A stretch of 64,000 nt of DNA from Haliscomenobacter sp040401995 (GTDB taxonomy: Bacteria; Bacteroidota; Bacteroidia; Chitinophagales; Saprospiraceae): the NCBI GenBank assembly GCA_040401995.1, contig JBBANM010000011.1, positions 1-64,000 of the forward strand, written 5' to 3'. The notes beneath the pieces were generated by a model that was not told the origin of the DNA, did no database searches, and worked only from the letters and a program-made list of their open reading frames with translations. Below, in pieces: positions 8,275 through 17,587 of this stretch. Positions within the stretch are counted from its first letter, which is position 1. Every line of letters starts with the position of its first letter. The position numbers were made by a program, and so were the translations under genes.

Positions 8275-9117
8275 ATGATGGATCAAGTTATTGCTCCTCC
8301 GCCAGGAGGCCTTGCCACAATACTCAACAACGGCGTAAGCATGCCGTTGTTGGGGCTTGGCGTTTATGACATGTACCAAAAAGAGGCGGAACAAGCAGTT
8401 TTGTGGGCCTTAGAACTAGGTTATCGCTTGATCGACACAGCGGCGATGTACCACAACGAAACGGAAATCGGTAATGCCGTACGCGCGAGCGGGGTCAACC
8501 GCTCGGAGCTTTTCATTACGACTAAGGTCAACAATACCGATCAGGGTTTTGACGAGACCTTGCGAGCCTTTGACGTTAGTCAGGAAAAACTGCAGAGTGA
8601 TTACATAGACTTGTATTTGGTGCATTGGCCTTTGCGCGCCACCCGTAAAGACACCTGGAAGGCTTTGGAGCGATTGTATAGCGAAGGTCGTGTGCGCGCC
8701 ATCGGGGTAGCCAACTACCTCATCCCTTTTTTGGAAGAACTGGAGACCGATGCCACCGTTGTGCCAGTAGTAAACCAAGTAGAGTTTAGTCCTTATCTTT
8801 TTTTGGAAGATTTGCTGATTCATTGCAAAAAAAAGAACATCCAACTACAGGCGTATACTCCTTTGGTACGCGGCCAGCGTATGGATGACCCGCGATTGCA
8901 GGATTTGGCAAAAAAATACGAAAAAACTCCGGCACAAATAATTCTGCGGTGGGCAATACAACATGGGGTATCCACCATTCCCAAATCGGCGAATCAGGCG
9001 CGTTTGAAAGAAAATTTCGGCGTTTTTGACTTTGAAATAAGTGCCGAGGATCTGCTCACTATGGATGGGTTCAACGAAAATTTGCGGGTTGTGGATGACC
9101 CAATGGATTTGTGGTGA
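8275..9117 (+). CDS. Aldo/keto reductase
   Basis: NAD(P)H-dependent reductase with a TIM barrel, 280 residues. The catalytic tetrad is present as D54, Y59 (DTAAMYHNE), K84 (ITTKV) and H117 (YLVHWP), and the cofactor-binding region is in the IPKSANQARLKEN motif. Length and motifs are typical of the 2,5-diketo-gluconate reductase/prostaglandin F synthase type. It likely forms an operon with the PhyH gene upstream and ends at a strong hairpin. Confidence 0.92.
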   Translation: MMDQVIAPPPGGLATILNNGVSMPLLGLGVYDMYQKEAEQAVLWALELGYRLIDTAAMYHNETEIGNAVRASGVNRSELFITTKVNNTDQGFDETLRAFDVSQEKLQSDYIDLYLVHWPLRATRKDTWKALERLYSEGRVRAIGVANYLIPFLEELETDATVVPVVNQVEFSPYLFLEDLLIHCKKKNIQLQAYTPLVRGQRMDDPRLQDLAKKYEKTPAQIILRWAIQHGVSTIPKSANQARLKENFGVFDFEISAEDLLTMDGFNENLRVVDDPMDLW

Positions 9118-9124
9118 AGCTTAA

Positions 9125-9155
9125 AGCGGGACTGGTGTAAATCACCAGTCCCGCT
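9125..9155. terminator. Bidirectional terminator between aldo-keto reductase and symporter
   Basis: A perfect 13-bp inverted repeat (AGCGGGACTGGTG and its complement) surrounds a 5-nt loop, between two convergent genes. Confidence 0.8.
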
Positions 9156-9161
9156 CTAATT

Positions 9162-10865
9162 TTATGCCGCTTCTACTTTTTTCTCATCTCTAAAAATCGC
9201 TTGTAATACCAATGCCAAGCCCATCACTAGTGCACAGCCAATCGGATTTAGCCACAAAAAAGCCACTGCATTCTGGAAGTAGATGTAAATAACCAGCGAT
9301 TCAGCAATGATTGCTGCGGTAAAGACGGCTCTACCTTGTACTTTTTTGAGAAAAAACGCGGTGAGGAATATCCCCAATATTACCCCATAGAAAATGGAAC
9401 CAATGATGTTGACCGCCTGAATCAGGTTGTCAAATAAGCGCGCCGTGATGGCAAACGATAAAGCAATGACACCCCACAAAATGGTAAATCCTTTGGAGGC
9501 CAAGAGGTAGTGCCGATCCGAAGCATTTTGTACAAAAATGCGGCGGTACAAATCAACAACTGTGGTGGTAGATAAGGCATTTAGCTCGGAAGAAGTAGAC
9601 GAGGAAGCTGCCGCAAAAATCATGGCCAGCAACAACCCAACTATACCTATTGGCATGTATTTCAGCACATAACTGATAAACACGTAATCCGTATCTTTTG
9701 AGGAAGCGCCCGCTACGTTTTTAGCAATGAGTGTTTTTACTTGCTCGCGGGCTTTTTTGTCGCGCTCGGCAATGGCTTTTACCCGTGTTTGGGCCTCCAC
9801 AATGGCCTTTTCATCTTTTTTGCGAATGGCCTGCATTAAGTTTTCCACCTCGTGGCGGCGTTCTTGAAACAACACTGCGTATTCTTTCTCCAAGCCACGG
9901 AATTCGGCGGCGGCTTCGGTTTTTACCAACTTATCGATATTGGTTTGGTTGAAGTGCAGCGGTGGCTGGGTAAACTGGTAAAAAACAAACACCAAAACCC
10001 CCACAAACAAAATCACAAACTGCAAAGGAATTTTCAAAATACCGTTGAGCAACAACCCCAATCGGCTTTCCGTCAAAGAGCGGCCACCCAAATACCGCGA
10101 TACCTGCGACTGATCGGCGCCAAAATAGGATAAAAACAAAAATACCCCGCCTAGGATACCCGACCAAAATGTATAGCGATTGGAGAGGTCAAATTTGAAA
10201 TCGACCACATTGAGTTTGCCCATTTTTCCGGCCAAAGTCACCGCGTCGCCAAAGTTAATGTGATCGGGAAGGTTGTAGATGATGAGGCTTGCAGCAAGTA
10301 TCAAGCCTAGAAAAATGACCCCCATCTGCTGGGTTTGGGTTACGCTGACCGCTTTGGTTCCCCCCGAAACGGTATAGAAAATTACAATGGCGCCAATGAA
10401 TAAGATGGTACCATTGAGTGGCCATCCTAAAATATGCGATAAAATAATGGAAGGGGCATAAATGGTTAAACCCGCGGCCAAGCCCCGCTGGATGAGGAAC
10501 AAAATGGCCGTAAGCGCTCTGGTAGGCAATCCAAACCGCGATTCCAGAAACTCGTAGGCAGTGTATACTTTGAGACGGTAGTAATTGGGGATGACAAAAA
10601 TACTGAGAATGATCATGGCAATGGGAAGGCCAAAGTAAAACTGCACGAAACGCATCCCGTCTTCATAAGCCTGGCCAGGCGTAGATAAAAAAGTGATGGC
10701 GCTGGCCTGCGTCGACATGATATTCAAGCCAATGATCCACCATTTAAGGTCGCTGTCGCCGCGGAGGTAACTTTCAGAAGTCTTAACTGCACGCGTTTTC
10801 CAAATCCCGTAGGCCGCAATACTGAAGAGGGTCGTCAGCATGATCACCCAGTCAATTAGAACCAT
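9162..10865 (-). CDS. Sodium:solute symporter (SSS family)
   Basis: Inner-membrane Na+-coupled transporter, 567 residues from the ATG at 10865 (a longer frame to 10958 adds a hydrophilic stretch and overlaps a palindromic repeat). The early SESYLRGDSDLKWWIIGLNIMSTQASAITFL region is characteristic of SSS family members. About 13-14 hydrophobic helices are present. There is a charged insertion near residues 340-400 (EKEYAVLFQERRHEVENLM...AIAERDKKAREQV). The PIG-L deacetylase operon lies upstream on the same strand, suggesting uptake of an amino sugar or sialic-acid-like product (inference). Confidence 0.9.
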   Translation of the reverse strand: MVLIDWVIMLTTLFSIAAYGIWKTRAVKTSESYLRGDSDLKWWIIGLNIMSTQASAITFLSTPGQAYEDGMRFVQFYFGLPIAMIILSIFVIPNYYRLKVYTAYEFLESRFGLPTRALTAILFLIQRGLAAGLTIYAPSIILSHILGWPLNGTILFIGAIVIFYTVSGGTKAVSVTQTQQMGVIFLGLILAASLIIYNLPDHINFGDAVTLAGKMGKLNVVDFKFDLSNRYTFWSGILGGVFLFLSYFGADQSQVSRYLGGRSLTESRLGLLLNGILKIPLQFVILFVGVLVFVFYQFTQPPLHFNQTNIDKLVKTEAAAEFRGLEKEYAVLFQERRHEVENLMQAIRKKDEKAIVEAQTRVKAIAERDKKAREQVKTLIAKNVAGASSKDTDYVFISYVLKYMPIGIVGLLLAMIFAAASSSTSSELNALSTTTVVDLYRRIFVQNASDRHYLLASKGFTILWGVIALSFAITARLFDNLIQAVNIIGSIFYGVILGIFLTAFFLKKVQGRAVFTAAIIAESLVIYIYFQNAVAFLWLNPIGCALVMGLALVLQAIFRDEKKVEAA

Positions 10866-10918
10866 GATTTTAGGTTTTGAGTATAGTGTAAACAGCTGGG
10901 GTGAAAAGCTTTTTATTA

Positions 10919-11124
10919 GAGCTTGTTCAGAATTCTGCTTCGAGCTACAAATGGCCAAAATTCACCCCAATTTCGTTACAAAAATGCTCATGTAGCGCTG
11001 ACCTGTCCTCGACAGAGTCGGGATACACTCTCCCAACTTTGTCGGGATTTTCAACGCTTTTTGCGCCTCATTGGTGCGAATTTTTGCTCATTTTCGCTAT
11101 CGAACCAGAATCCTGAACAAGCTC
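10919..11124. repeat. Palindromic intergenic element A, copy 1
   Basis: A 206-bp imperfect palindrome bounded by inverted ends GAGCTTGTTCAG...CTGAACAAGCTC. Its core (CAAATGGCC...CCCCAA...TTCGTT and the mirrored ATTGGTGCRAATTT...CTCATTTTCGC) recurs at 29691-29847 with different outer ends. It spans the gap between the symporter and the small membrane protein gene and has no coding capacity that I accept. Isolated ends of the same kind occur near 7160-7175 and 41262-41282. Confidence 0.75.
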
Positions 11125-11132
11125 GTATGTAG

Positions 11133-11181
11133 TAGCCTGCTAACAACAGCGCTCATGCAGAGTTGGTCAATTAGCAGGCTA
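11133..11181. other. Hairpin with 11-bp stem
   Basis: TAGCCTGCTAA and its complement are separated by 27 nt, with T's following on the plus side. It lies just downstream of the 47-residue ORF and may end that transcript, although the minus side lacks a T run. Confidence 0.4.
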
Positions 11182-11194
11182 TTTTTGATGTTGA

Positions 11195-11338
11195 CTAGGC
11201 AAATGCCCTAGTAAACCAATACAGTAGCGCTACCAGTACCACATTGAACAAGACCACCAACCAGTACACCTGAGTCCAGGAATTCATTATTGGCGGTTTG
11301 TCGGTCGCTTCAGGAACCATGTTTTTTTGTTCACTCAT
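11195..11338 (-). CDS. Small single-pass membrane protein (47 aa)
   Basis: Begins three bases after the PIG-L stop codon, so it is very probably translated from the same mRNA. The 47 residues comprise a short hydrophilic N-terminus with a Pro-Pro pair and one transmembrane helix (residues about 21-41, WTQVYWLVVLFNVVLVALLY). The frame starts with ATG and is followed by the SSS transporter. I do not recognise a family. The position suggests an accessory subunit of the transporter or a membrane anchor. Confidence 0.6.
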   Translation of the reverse strand: MSEQKNMVPEATDKPPIMNSWTQVYWLVVLFNVVLVALLYWFTRAFA

Positions 11339-11341
11339 GGC

Positions 11342-13864
11342 TTATGGCTTTTTTGCTTTGCCAATCGAAATCATGTTGGCGATCAAGCGATAAGCGCCAG
11401 ATACACCCGCCGGTAATTCGCGGAACAGCGACAAACCCGTATACACGTAATATCCTTCGCCATATTTAGCTACTAGCAAACTGCCATTTTTTGGTGTTTC
11501 ACCGGCATCGTTACAAGAGAGAATGGCATCAAAATTTTTGTCCCATTCACCCAAGAAATACAGCCCGCGCTCTTGTACCCAACCTTCAAAATCTTTGGAA
11601 GTGATTTCGTTAGGGAAATGCAAGATGGGGTGTTCGGGTTTGAGGAACCGCATTTCGGCGTTTTCATCAGTAACGCGGTCACGAGAAATCTTGATGGGGT
11701 AGGGGGCAAGCTCGGCGGCTGGCAGACGCAGTTCAAAATTGGTGTTGTATTGAACCAACATGGTGCCACCTTTTTTGACGTAATCCAGCAAGTTTTTTTG
11801 CTGAAATTGCAAAGCATCTACTGTATTGTAGGCCCTTACACCTAGGATAACCGCATCGTAGCGTGCCAAATTGTCGGGATTCATGTCTTTTTCTTGCAAC
11901 ATATCTACCTTGTAGCCAATCTGTTGCAAACTAGCGGGGATGTCGTCGCCGGCGCCGGATATGTAGCCAATCAGCTGCCCCTCTTTGCGCAAGTTGATGC
12001 GTGCTACCTTGGCGGAAGCATTCATCAATACCATTTGTGCTGGGATGTGTTTGTATTTGACGCTGATGAACTCTTTTTGGTAAGCTTGTCCATCGACAGT
12101 AGCAACAGGCTCAATGTAACCTTCGCTTTCGATATTAGGAGGAGTTACGGTAAAACGAATTAATTGTTCCTCGCCTTTTTTTGCCAAAGAAAAATCAGCG
12201 CTGCTGGGTTCTGCTTTCCAGCCGGAAGGTAAGTTGAGCTTTACGCTACCTTTCACCTTAGCTTTTCCAGCTCTAACCGCTACATTAACCACTTTGGCTT
12301 GGTTATCGCCAAACATGTAGACTTTTTCCGCTACTTTGGAAAAAACTGGCGGGATGATTTCAAAAGGCTGGTATACTTCCCCATCAACCGGGTCGGTATC
12401 TTTGTATACGATGAAAGATTCAAATGAGATGGGTTGTCCTTCGATGCGGTATTGAAAAATAGCTTTTAAGGTTCGCGGAGTTTCCGGCAAGCCACGTAGC
12501 GCTTGATCTTTTACCAGATAAGTTCCCACCGTTCCTGGGGCATTGAGCCAATATGGGCCAGTATAATTTAGATCTTTAGGGAGACGCACTTTTACCGCCC
12601 AAGTCCAATCTTTATTGTTTTCTAATGGGAAAGTTAGCGAAGTATCTTTACCCAGCGGCAGCAAACTGATTTTTTCCAAAGCTACTTTGGCGCTGCTGCG
12701 GTTAATAGTTTCCAATTGTAAGGCAACTTCTTCACCAGGCGCTGCTGATGATTCAACGGCAATTACTTCGTGGAATAATCCAAGTGCAGCACGGATCACG
12801 TCTTTTACTTCGGCCAATTTTACCCGTTTCCAGTAGCCATCAGGAAGTGCTTCGATCAACTGGTGGATTTTAACCAATTTGGGTACTACTGCAGCAGGAT
12901 TGTTGTAGCGGTATTCTGCCAATACTTCATTGACCAATTTGCCGATAGGCGCACCGCCTTTTACCCGAGTCCAAGTGGTGTTGATGCCGGCAAAAAGATC
13001 TTTTTTATCAGCTGGTTCCTCGCCTTTGAGAAATTCGAGGTACTCCATACCAGCGCCGCGTGAGCCGCTTGAACCAAACCCCTGGGATTTGTGCATGCTG
13101 CGGCTTTCGGCAGAGATTTCCTGGTTGGATTTACCGCGCGATGGGAAATAAGTACCCGCATCAAGGGTATGGTATTTGGATTTGTCGGCTTTTTCAAATT
13201 CGGCCTGGCTGCCAAAAAAGAACCAAGAGATGTTAAAAAAAATGCGTTTTGGTTGCCAAGGCTCTACCAAAGATAATTGCTCCGGAAAAGCTTTTGGATC
13301 GTTGGCTAGATCAAAAGCTTCGGTAGATAAAATGGCTGATCCGGTATGGTGGCCATGGGTTGTTCCAGGAGTACGGTGATCAAAACGGTTGATGACCACA
13401 TCAGGTTGCCATTTGCGCATAGCCCAAACTACATCCGAAAGAATGGCCTGGCGATCCCAAATTTGAAACGTTTCCGCTGGGTTTTTTGAAAAACCAAAAT
13501 CATTGGCACGGGTAAACATTTGCTTGCCACCGTCAATGCGGCGAGCGGCCAATAACTCTTGAGTACGTATAAGTCCTAAAAAATCCCTGATCTCAGGGCC
13601 GATGAGGTTTTGACCGCCATCTCCGCGAGTCAACGACAAATAGGCGATATTGGCTTTGCGATCATTCGCAAGGTAAGAGATAAGGCGGGTGTTCTCATCA
13701 TCCGGGTGAGCGGCAACAAAAAGCACGGAACCCAAAAAATTAAGCTTCTGGATGCTTTCATAAACTTCTGCCGAAGTGAAACGTTTAGGCGTTTGAGCCG
13801 TAATCAGAAGGACCGGCGAACAGAAAGCAAGCAGGAGTAAAAAACAAATTCTTAATTGGCGCAT
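11342..13864 (-). CDS. PIG-L family deacetylase, exported, with C-terminal extension
   Basis: Zinc-dependent N-deacetylase (LmbE/GlcNAc-PI deacetylase superfamily), 840 residues from the ATG at 13864, where a signal peptide begins. The metal motif AAHPDDE (residues about 50-56) and the later HGHHTG supply zinc ligands and the base. The remaining 550 residues contain beta-sandwich stretches and a ThuA/GATase-like end (YDAVILGVRAYNTVD, GGTMLVQYNTN). Such large PIG-L proteins are common in Bacteroidota and are expected to deacetylate amino-sugar glycans in the periplasm. It is linked to a small membrane protein and a sodium symporter downstream. Confidence 0.88.
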   Translation of the reverse strand: MRQLRICFLLLLAFCSPVLLITAQTPKRFTSAEVYESIQKLNFLGSVLFVAAHPDDENTRLISYLANDRKANIAYLSLTRGDGGQNLIGPEIRDFLGLIRTQELLAARRIDGGKQMFTRANDFGFSKNPAETFQIWDRQAILSDVVWAMRKWQPDVVINRFDHRTPGTTHGHHTGSAILSTEAFDLANDPKAFPEQLSLVEPWQPKRIFFNISWFFFGSQAEFEKADKSKYHTLDAGTYFPSRGKSNQEISAESRSMHKSQGFGSSGSRGAGMEYLEFLKGEEPADKKDLFAGINTTWTRVKGGAPIGKLVNEVLAEYRYNNPAAVVPKLVKIHQLIEALPDGYWKRVKLAEVKDVIRAALGLFHEVIAVESSAAPGEEVALQLETINRSSAKVALEKISLLPLGKDTSLTFPLENNKDWTWAVKVRLPKDLNYTGPYWLNAPGTVGTYLVKDQALRGLPETPRTLKAIFQYRIEGQPISFESFIVYKDTDPVDGEVYQPFEIIPPVFSKVAEKVYMFGDNQAKVVNVAVRAGKAKVKGSVKLNLPSGWKAEPSSADFSLAKKGEEQLIRFTVTPPNIESEGYIEPVATVDGQAYQKEFISVKYKHIPAQMVLMNASAKVARINLRKEGQLIGYISGAGDDIPASLQQIGYKVDMLQEKDMNPDNLARYDAVILGVRAYNTVDALQFQQKNLLDYVKKGGTMLVQYNTNFELRLPAAELAPYPIKISRDRVTDENAEMRFLKPEHPILHFPNEITSKDFEGWVQERGLYFLGEWDKNFDAILSCNDAGETPKNGSLLVAKYGEGYYVYTGLSLFRELPAGVSGAYRLIANMISIGKAKKP

Positions 13865-13923
13865 TATTAGTCTTTTTTTTCGCTGGGTAAAGATAAAAAA
13901 GCCAATGACTTTTGAAGGGCTAA

Positions 13924-13950
13924 GGCGACTAATTGCCAATTAAAGTCGCC
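13924..13950. promoter_or_regulatory. Palindrome in the divergent PIG-L / GH57 promoter region
   Basis: GGCGACTAATTG and its near-perfect complement form a 27-bp dyad about midway between the divergent starts at 13864 and 14013. It is a good candidate operator for coordinated control. A -7-like TATCTTTA lies on the minus strand at 13895-13888. Confidence 0.4.
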
Positions 13951-14012
13951 AGAGAGCCAATTCTTTCCTGTCAATGGCTATATTAGCTGTAAATTTAGTT
14001 GACCCAAACAAG

Positions 14013-16442
14013 ATGAAAGACCTAAAGTTTGTATGTATCCATGGTCATTTTTACCAACCGCCCCGCGAAAACGCTTGGCTGGAAGTAGTAGAAATGCAGG
14101 ATTCAGCTGCCCCATTTCATGATTGGAACGAACGCATCAACTTTGAATGTTATGCGCCCAATACCGCAGCTCGGGTATTGGATGAACAACAAATGATCAT
14201 CGGCATTTCCAATAATTACTCACGTATCAGTTACAATTTTGGCCCCACTTTGCTATCGTGGATGGAAAAAGCCGACCCCGCTACCTACCAAGCTATCTTG
14301 CAAGCCGATAAAGACAGTTTGGTTTATTTTAAAGGACATGGATCAGCAATGGCGCAAGTATACAGCCACTTGATCATGCCTTTGGCCAATCGCCGCGATA
14401 AAGAGACGCAAGTGCGTTGGGGAATTCATGATTTTACCTCGCGTTTTGGCCGAAAACCCGAAGGCATGTGGTTGGCAGAAACAGCTGCTGATACGGAATC
14501 TTTGGAAGTATTGGCCGAAAATGGCATCAAATTTACCGTGCTTGCCCCCCGACAAGGTAAAGCCATTCGCAAAATAGGCAACACCAATTGGGAGCAATTA
14601 CCATCGGATAGCATCGACCCACGGCGGGCTTATCTGTGCAAACTGCCTTCCGGAAAAGAAATTTCCTTGTTCTTTTACGATGGCGGTATTGCGCAAAGCG
14701 TTGCTTTTAAAGGATTGCTCAATGATGGCCGCAGTTTTGCCGATGCATTTATTGGCGCTTTCGAAGACATCCAAGATCCACAATTGATTCATATTGCTAC
14801 TGATGGCGAAAGCTATGGTCACCATCATCGGTATGGCGAGATGGCTTTATCAGCTTGTTTGGATCACCTTGAGCGTCAGGAAGACATCAAATTGACCAAT
14901 TATAGTCAGTTTTTGGAGCTTTTTCCGCCTACTTGGGAGGTTCAGATTCATGAAAACAGTTCCTGGAGTTGTGTACATGGCGTTGAGCGCTGGCGCAGCA
15001 ACTGCGGGTGTAATTCAGGTGGTCGATCTGATTGGAATCAAGAATGGCGCGGCCCCTTGCGCGATACCCTCAACTGGTTACGCGATGAATTGGTACCCAT
15101 TTATCTTAAAAATACTGCTGCACTGTTGTACGATCCCTGGGCAGCCCGCAATGGCTACATCACGGCTTTCATGGAGCGGACCGACGAGGCGATTGATCGT
15201 TTTATCGAGCGTTATGCTCGAAAGACACTGAGCGAAGAGGAAAAAATCACCCTGCTGCGTTTGATGGAAATGCAACGACATGCCATGCTCATGTTTACCA
15301 GTTGTGGCTGGTTTTTTGACGAAATTTCTGGGCTTGAGACCGATCAAATTTTGCAATATGCCAACCGAGCCATCCACTATGCGGAACAAATTACGGGGCT
15401 GAACTTTCATGATGAATTTGTACGGCGCTTGGAAAAAACGCCCAGCAATTACTTTCCCAACGGTGCAACGAGCTACATCAAAAACGTAATTCCGGCGCGA
15501 CTGGATTTGGCGCGAGTTGGGATGCACTTTGCTGCTTCTTCCTTGTTTGAAGAATACCCCGAAAACCTGGAAATTTTCAATTACTGGGCCAAAAGCGAGG
15601 TGTTTGATCGCCATGAAGCAGGCAATTTAAGAATTGTAATTGGGCGTACAACGGTGCGTTCCAAAGCAACCCATTCTGAAAAACTGTTCAATTTCGCGGT
15701 GTTGTACTTGGGTCAACAAAACCTGATCGGACATATATCGGTCGACATGACTCGTGAACGCTACGATGAAATGGCAAACGAATTGATTCCTGCTTTTAAA
15801 AATACCGATCTAGGACAAGTTGTGGGCATCATGCAAGACTATTTTGGCTCGGATCGCTTCACCTATTGGCATTTGTTTAGGGATGAAAAACGCAAGATCT
15901 TAGGCGGCATCATGGGCCGTAGTTTGCTGCAAGCAGAAACGGTATTCCGCGAGATCTTCAATGACAATTATCAGCTGATGATTGGTATTCAAAGCAGCAA
16001 TATTCCGTTGCCTGACACCTTTACCAGCGCAGTAAAATTCATCCTTAATCACGACCTTAATAACATGTTTGTTAATGGCGGCCCGCTAAATATCAGAGAA
16101 CTGCAGCATTTGGCGGATGAATTTGAAAAGTGGGATGTGAAATTGACCAACCGCTCGTCGTTGAAATTGGCCGTTGCCGAGCGATTGTATCAGGAAATAA
16201 AACAGGTAGAGATAGAAGGGGCAATAGCGGTAGATCGGCTACACAATCTGAATCGCACTTTTGAAATCCTGAAAAAAATGCCCATTGAATTGAATATTTG
16301 GAAAACCCAAAACTTGTACTTTTCTTTGTTGCTGACCCTACCAAAAACCAATTTCCCCGCCCAATGGCATGCCAATTGGCAGCATTTAGGCGAATTGTTA
16401 GGGATAAAAGTAAGGTCAATGATTTTTGAAATCAACAGGTAA
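14013..16442 (+). CDS. Glycoside hydrolase family 57 protein with DUF3536
   Basis: GH57-like retaining alpha-glucan enzyme, 809 residues (an ATG at 13974 would add 13). Motif 1 HGHFYQPPREN, motif 3 EGMWLAETAAD with the likely nucleophile E156, and motif 4 ATDGESYGHHHRYGE with the likely acid D264 are present. The C-terminal half matches the DUF3536 companion region (helical). GH57 enzymes act on glycogen or starch as alpha-amylase, branching or 4-alpha-glucanotransferase. No signal peptide is seen, so it probably works on cytoplasmic glycogen. Confidence 0.88.
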   Translation: MKDLKFVCIHGHFYQPPRENAWLEVVEMQDSAAPFHDWNERINFECYAPNTAARVLDEQQMIIGISNNYSRISYNFGPTLLSWMEKADPATYQAILQADKDSLVYFKGHGSAMAQVYSHLIMPLANRRDKETQVRWGIHDFTSRFGRKPEGMWLAETAADTESLEVLAENGIKFTVLAPRQGKAIRKIGNTNWEQLPSDSIDPRRAYLCKLPSGKEISLFFYDGGIAQSVAFKGLLNDGRSFADAFIGAFEDIQDPQLIHIATDGESYGHHHRYGEMALSACLDHLERQEDIKLTNYSQFLELFPPTWEVQIHENSSWSCVHGVERWRSNCGCNSGGRSDWNQEWRGPLRDTLNWLRDELVPIYLKNTAALLYDPWAARNGYITAFMERTDEAIDRFIERYARKTLSEEEKITLLRLMEMQRHAMLMFTSCGWFFDEISGLETDQILQYANRAIHYAEQITGLNFHDEFVRRLEKTPSNYFPNGATSYIKNVIPARLDLARVGMHFAASSLFEEYPENLEIFNYWAKSEVFDRHEAGNLRIVIGRTTVRSKATHSEKLFNFAVLYLGQQNLIGHISVDMTRERYDEMANELIPAFKNTDLGQVVGIMQDYFGSDRFTYWHLFRDEKRKILGGIMGRSLLQAETVFREIFNDNYQLMIGIQSSNIPLPDTFTSAVKFILNHDLNNMFVNGGPLNIRELQHLADEFEKWDVKLTNRSSLKLAVAERLYQEIKQVEIEGAIAVDRLHNLNRTFEILKKMPIELNIWKTQNLYFSLLLTLPKTNFPAQWHANWQHLGELLGIKVRSMIFEINR

Positions 16443-16465
16443 CGAGACGAGCTAAATAATGAGCA

Positions 16466-17431
16466 ATGAAATACTGGATTTTGCTGTTGGCAATAGGAAG
16501 TGTAGGCATAATTGCGTGCAAAAAAAGCCAAACAAATTCCGAAGCTCAACAGGCACTGGATGCTATAACCTCGCAACGTTTTGAAGTGATGGGGGTTCAA
16601 CCAGAACAGTTTGATGCCCAAAAAAATGGCGCTGCTTATCCAATTTACATAAGTGATCGGCAGGATTCTGAACTACAATTTAGCATGAATTGGGATCCCA
16701 AACTACCACAAGGTGGAATTACTAAAGCTCAAGTGACCCTTGCTTTAAAGGATGCGGAAGATAATCTCAAACGTGCTCGAGCTTTAGTCGCCGCACTCCA
16801 TAATTCAAGCTTCCCAAACGTAGCAGTTGGCGTGAATCATGGACTGTATTTTGTGCTGGCTTATGAAAACCCTTTCACTACTATTTTTTCCACCCGCATG
16901 AAACAGTTTGCAGCTGGTGCTAGCACGTGGGCGACAAAAATAGGAGGCGAGGATCTACCGCTTGATTTGCGTTTTGTGGATCCTCAAACCCAAAATCAAC
17001 AGTCTTTTAAAACTATAATTCCCATCCAGCTACTCGAAACGGCAAACATCGCTTTTTTCAGCAACACCTTTTTGGAAGCAACTGCTAATGCAGCCTATCC
17101 GCAATCGCTTGAGGAAATGGCCGGTACAGTAAGCCTGACTGGCGCGTTGGCAGCTGCTTGTCGGAAAAAAGCCCATGATGAGGCCACCGTATTTGCTAGC
17201 ACCCAAGCACAGCACGCTGTTGCGCTGGAATTGGAAACAATGGTTGCCGTGGATCTAAACATGCGCAACATGGATCGAATTATTTATCGTTTTCCTTACT
17301 GTAAAACGAACGATGCCAATTCAAAAATCGGCTGTCAAGGTCATTTTGACGGTAGGGTTTCGTGCAGCTATAACCTAAAAACCGGAGCAATAGAAGAATT
17401 TACCAACGAAGGTCCTACCTCTTTTAAATGA
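16466..17431 (+). CDS. Lipoprotein of unknown function
   Basis: A 321-residue protein with a clear lipobox (GIIAC, cysteine at 18) and therefore an envelope location. The middle part is mixed alpha/beta without recognisable motifs. The C-terminus has two cysteine-bearing segments (RFPYCKTND, KIGCQGHFDGRVSCSYN) that could form disulphides. It starts 23 bp after the GH57 gene and may be co-transcribed with it. I do not recognise the family. Confidence 0.75.
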   Translation: MKYWILLLAIGSVGIIACKKSQTNSEAQQALDAITSQRFEVMGVQPEQFDAQKNGAAYPIYISDRQDSELQFSMNWDPKLPQGGITKAQVTLALKDAEDNLKRARALVAALHNSSFPNVAVGVNHGLYFVLAYENPFTTIFSTRMKQFAAGASTWATKIGGEDLPLDLRFVDPQTQNQQSFKTIIPIQLLETANIAFFSNTFLEATANAAYPQSLEEMAGTVSLTGALAAACRKKAHDEATVFASTQAQHAVALELETMVAVDLNMRNMDRIIYRFPYCKTNDANSKIGCQGHFDGRVSCSYNLKTGAIEEFTNEGPTSFK

Positions 17432-17496
17432 TCGCTGGATAGCACACTTACCTATATAATATGTTTTCTGTGGGTTAAAACCGGATGTTCATTCCG

Positions 17497-17504
17497 TATT
17501 TTTG
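17497..17504 (+). promoter_or_regulatory. Candidate -7 promoter box for the BNR-repeat protein
   Basis: TATTTTTG fits TAnnTTTG and lies about 83 nt before the start codon at 17588. No good -33 element is seen. Confidence 0.3.
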
Positions 17505-17587
17505 CCAAATCGCCAATTCTGGTTATGCGATTTGCGGAATAGGTCGTAATTTTAACAATTATCCAAGTTCATTTTAAATTAGCTCAC

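Noticed and set aside
10901..11132. Two overlapping ORFs of about 70 codons
   Set aside because: Both lie within palindromic element A copy 1; the open frames follow from the repeat sequence.
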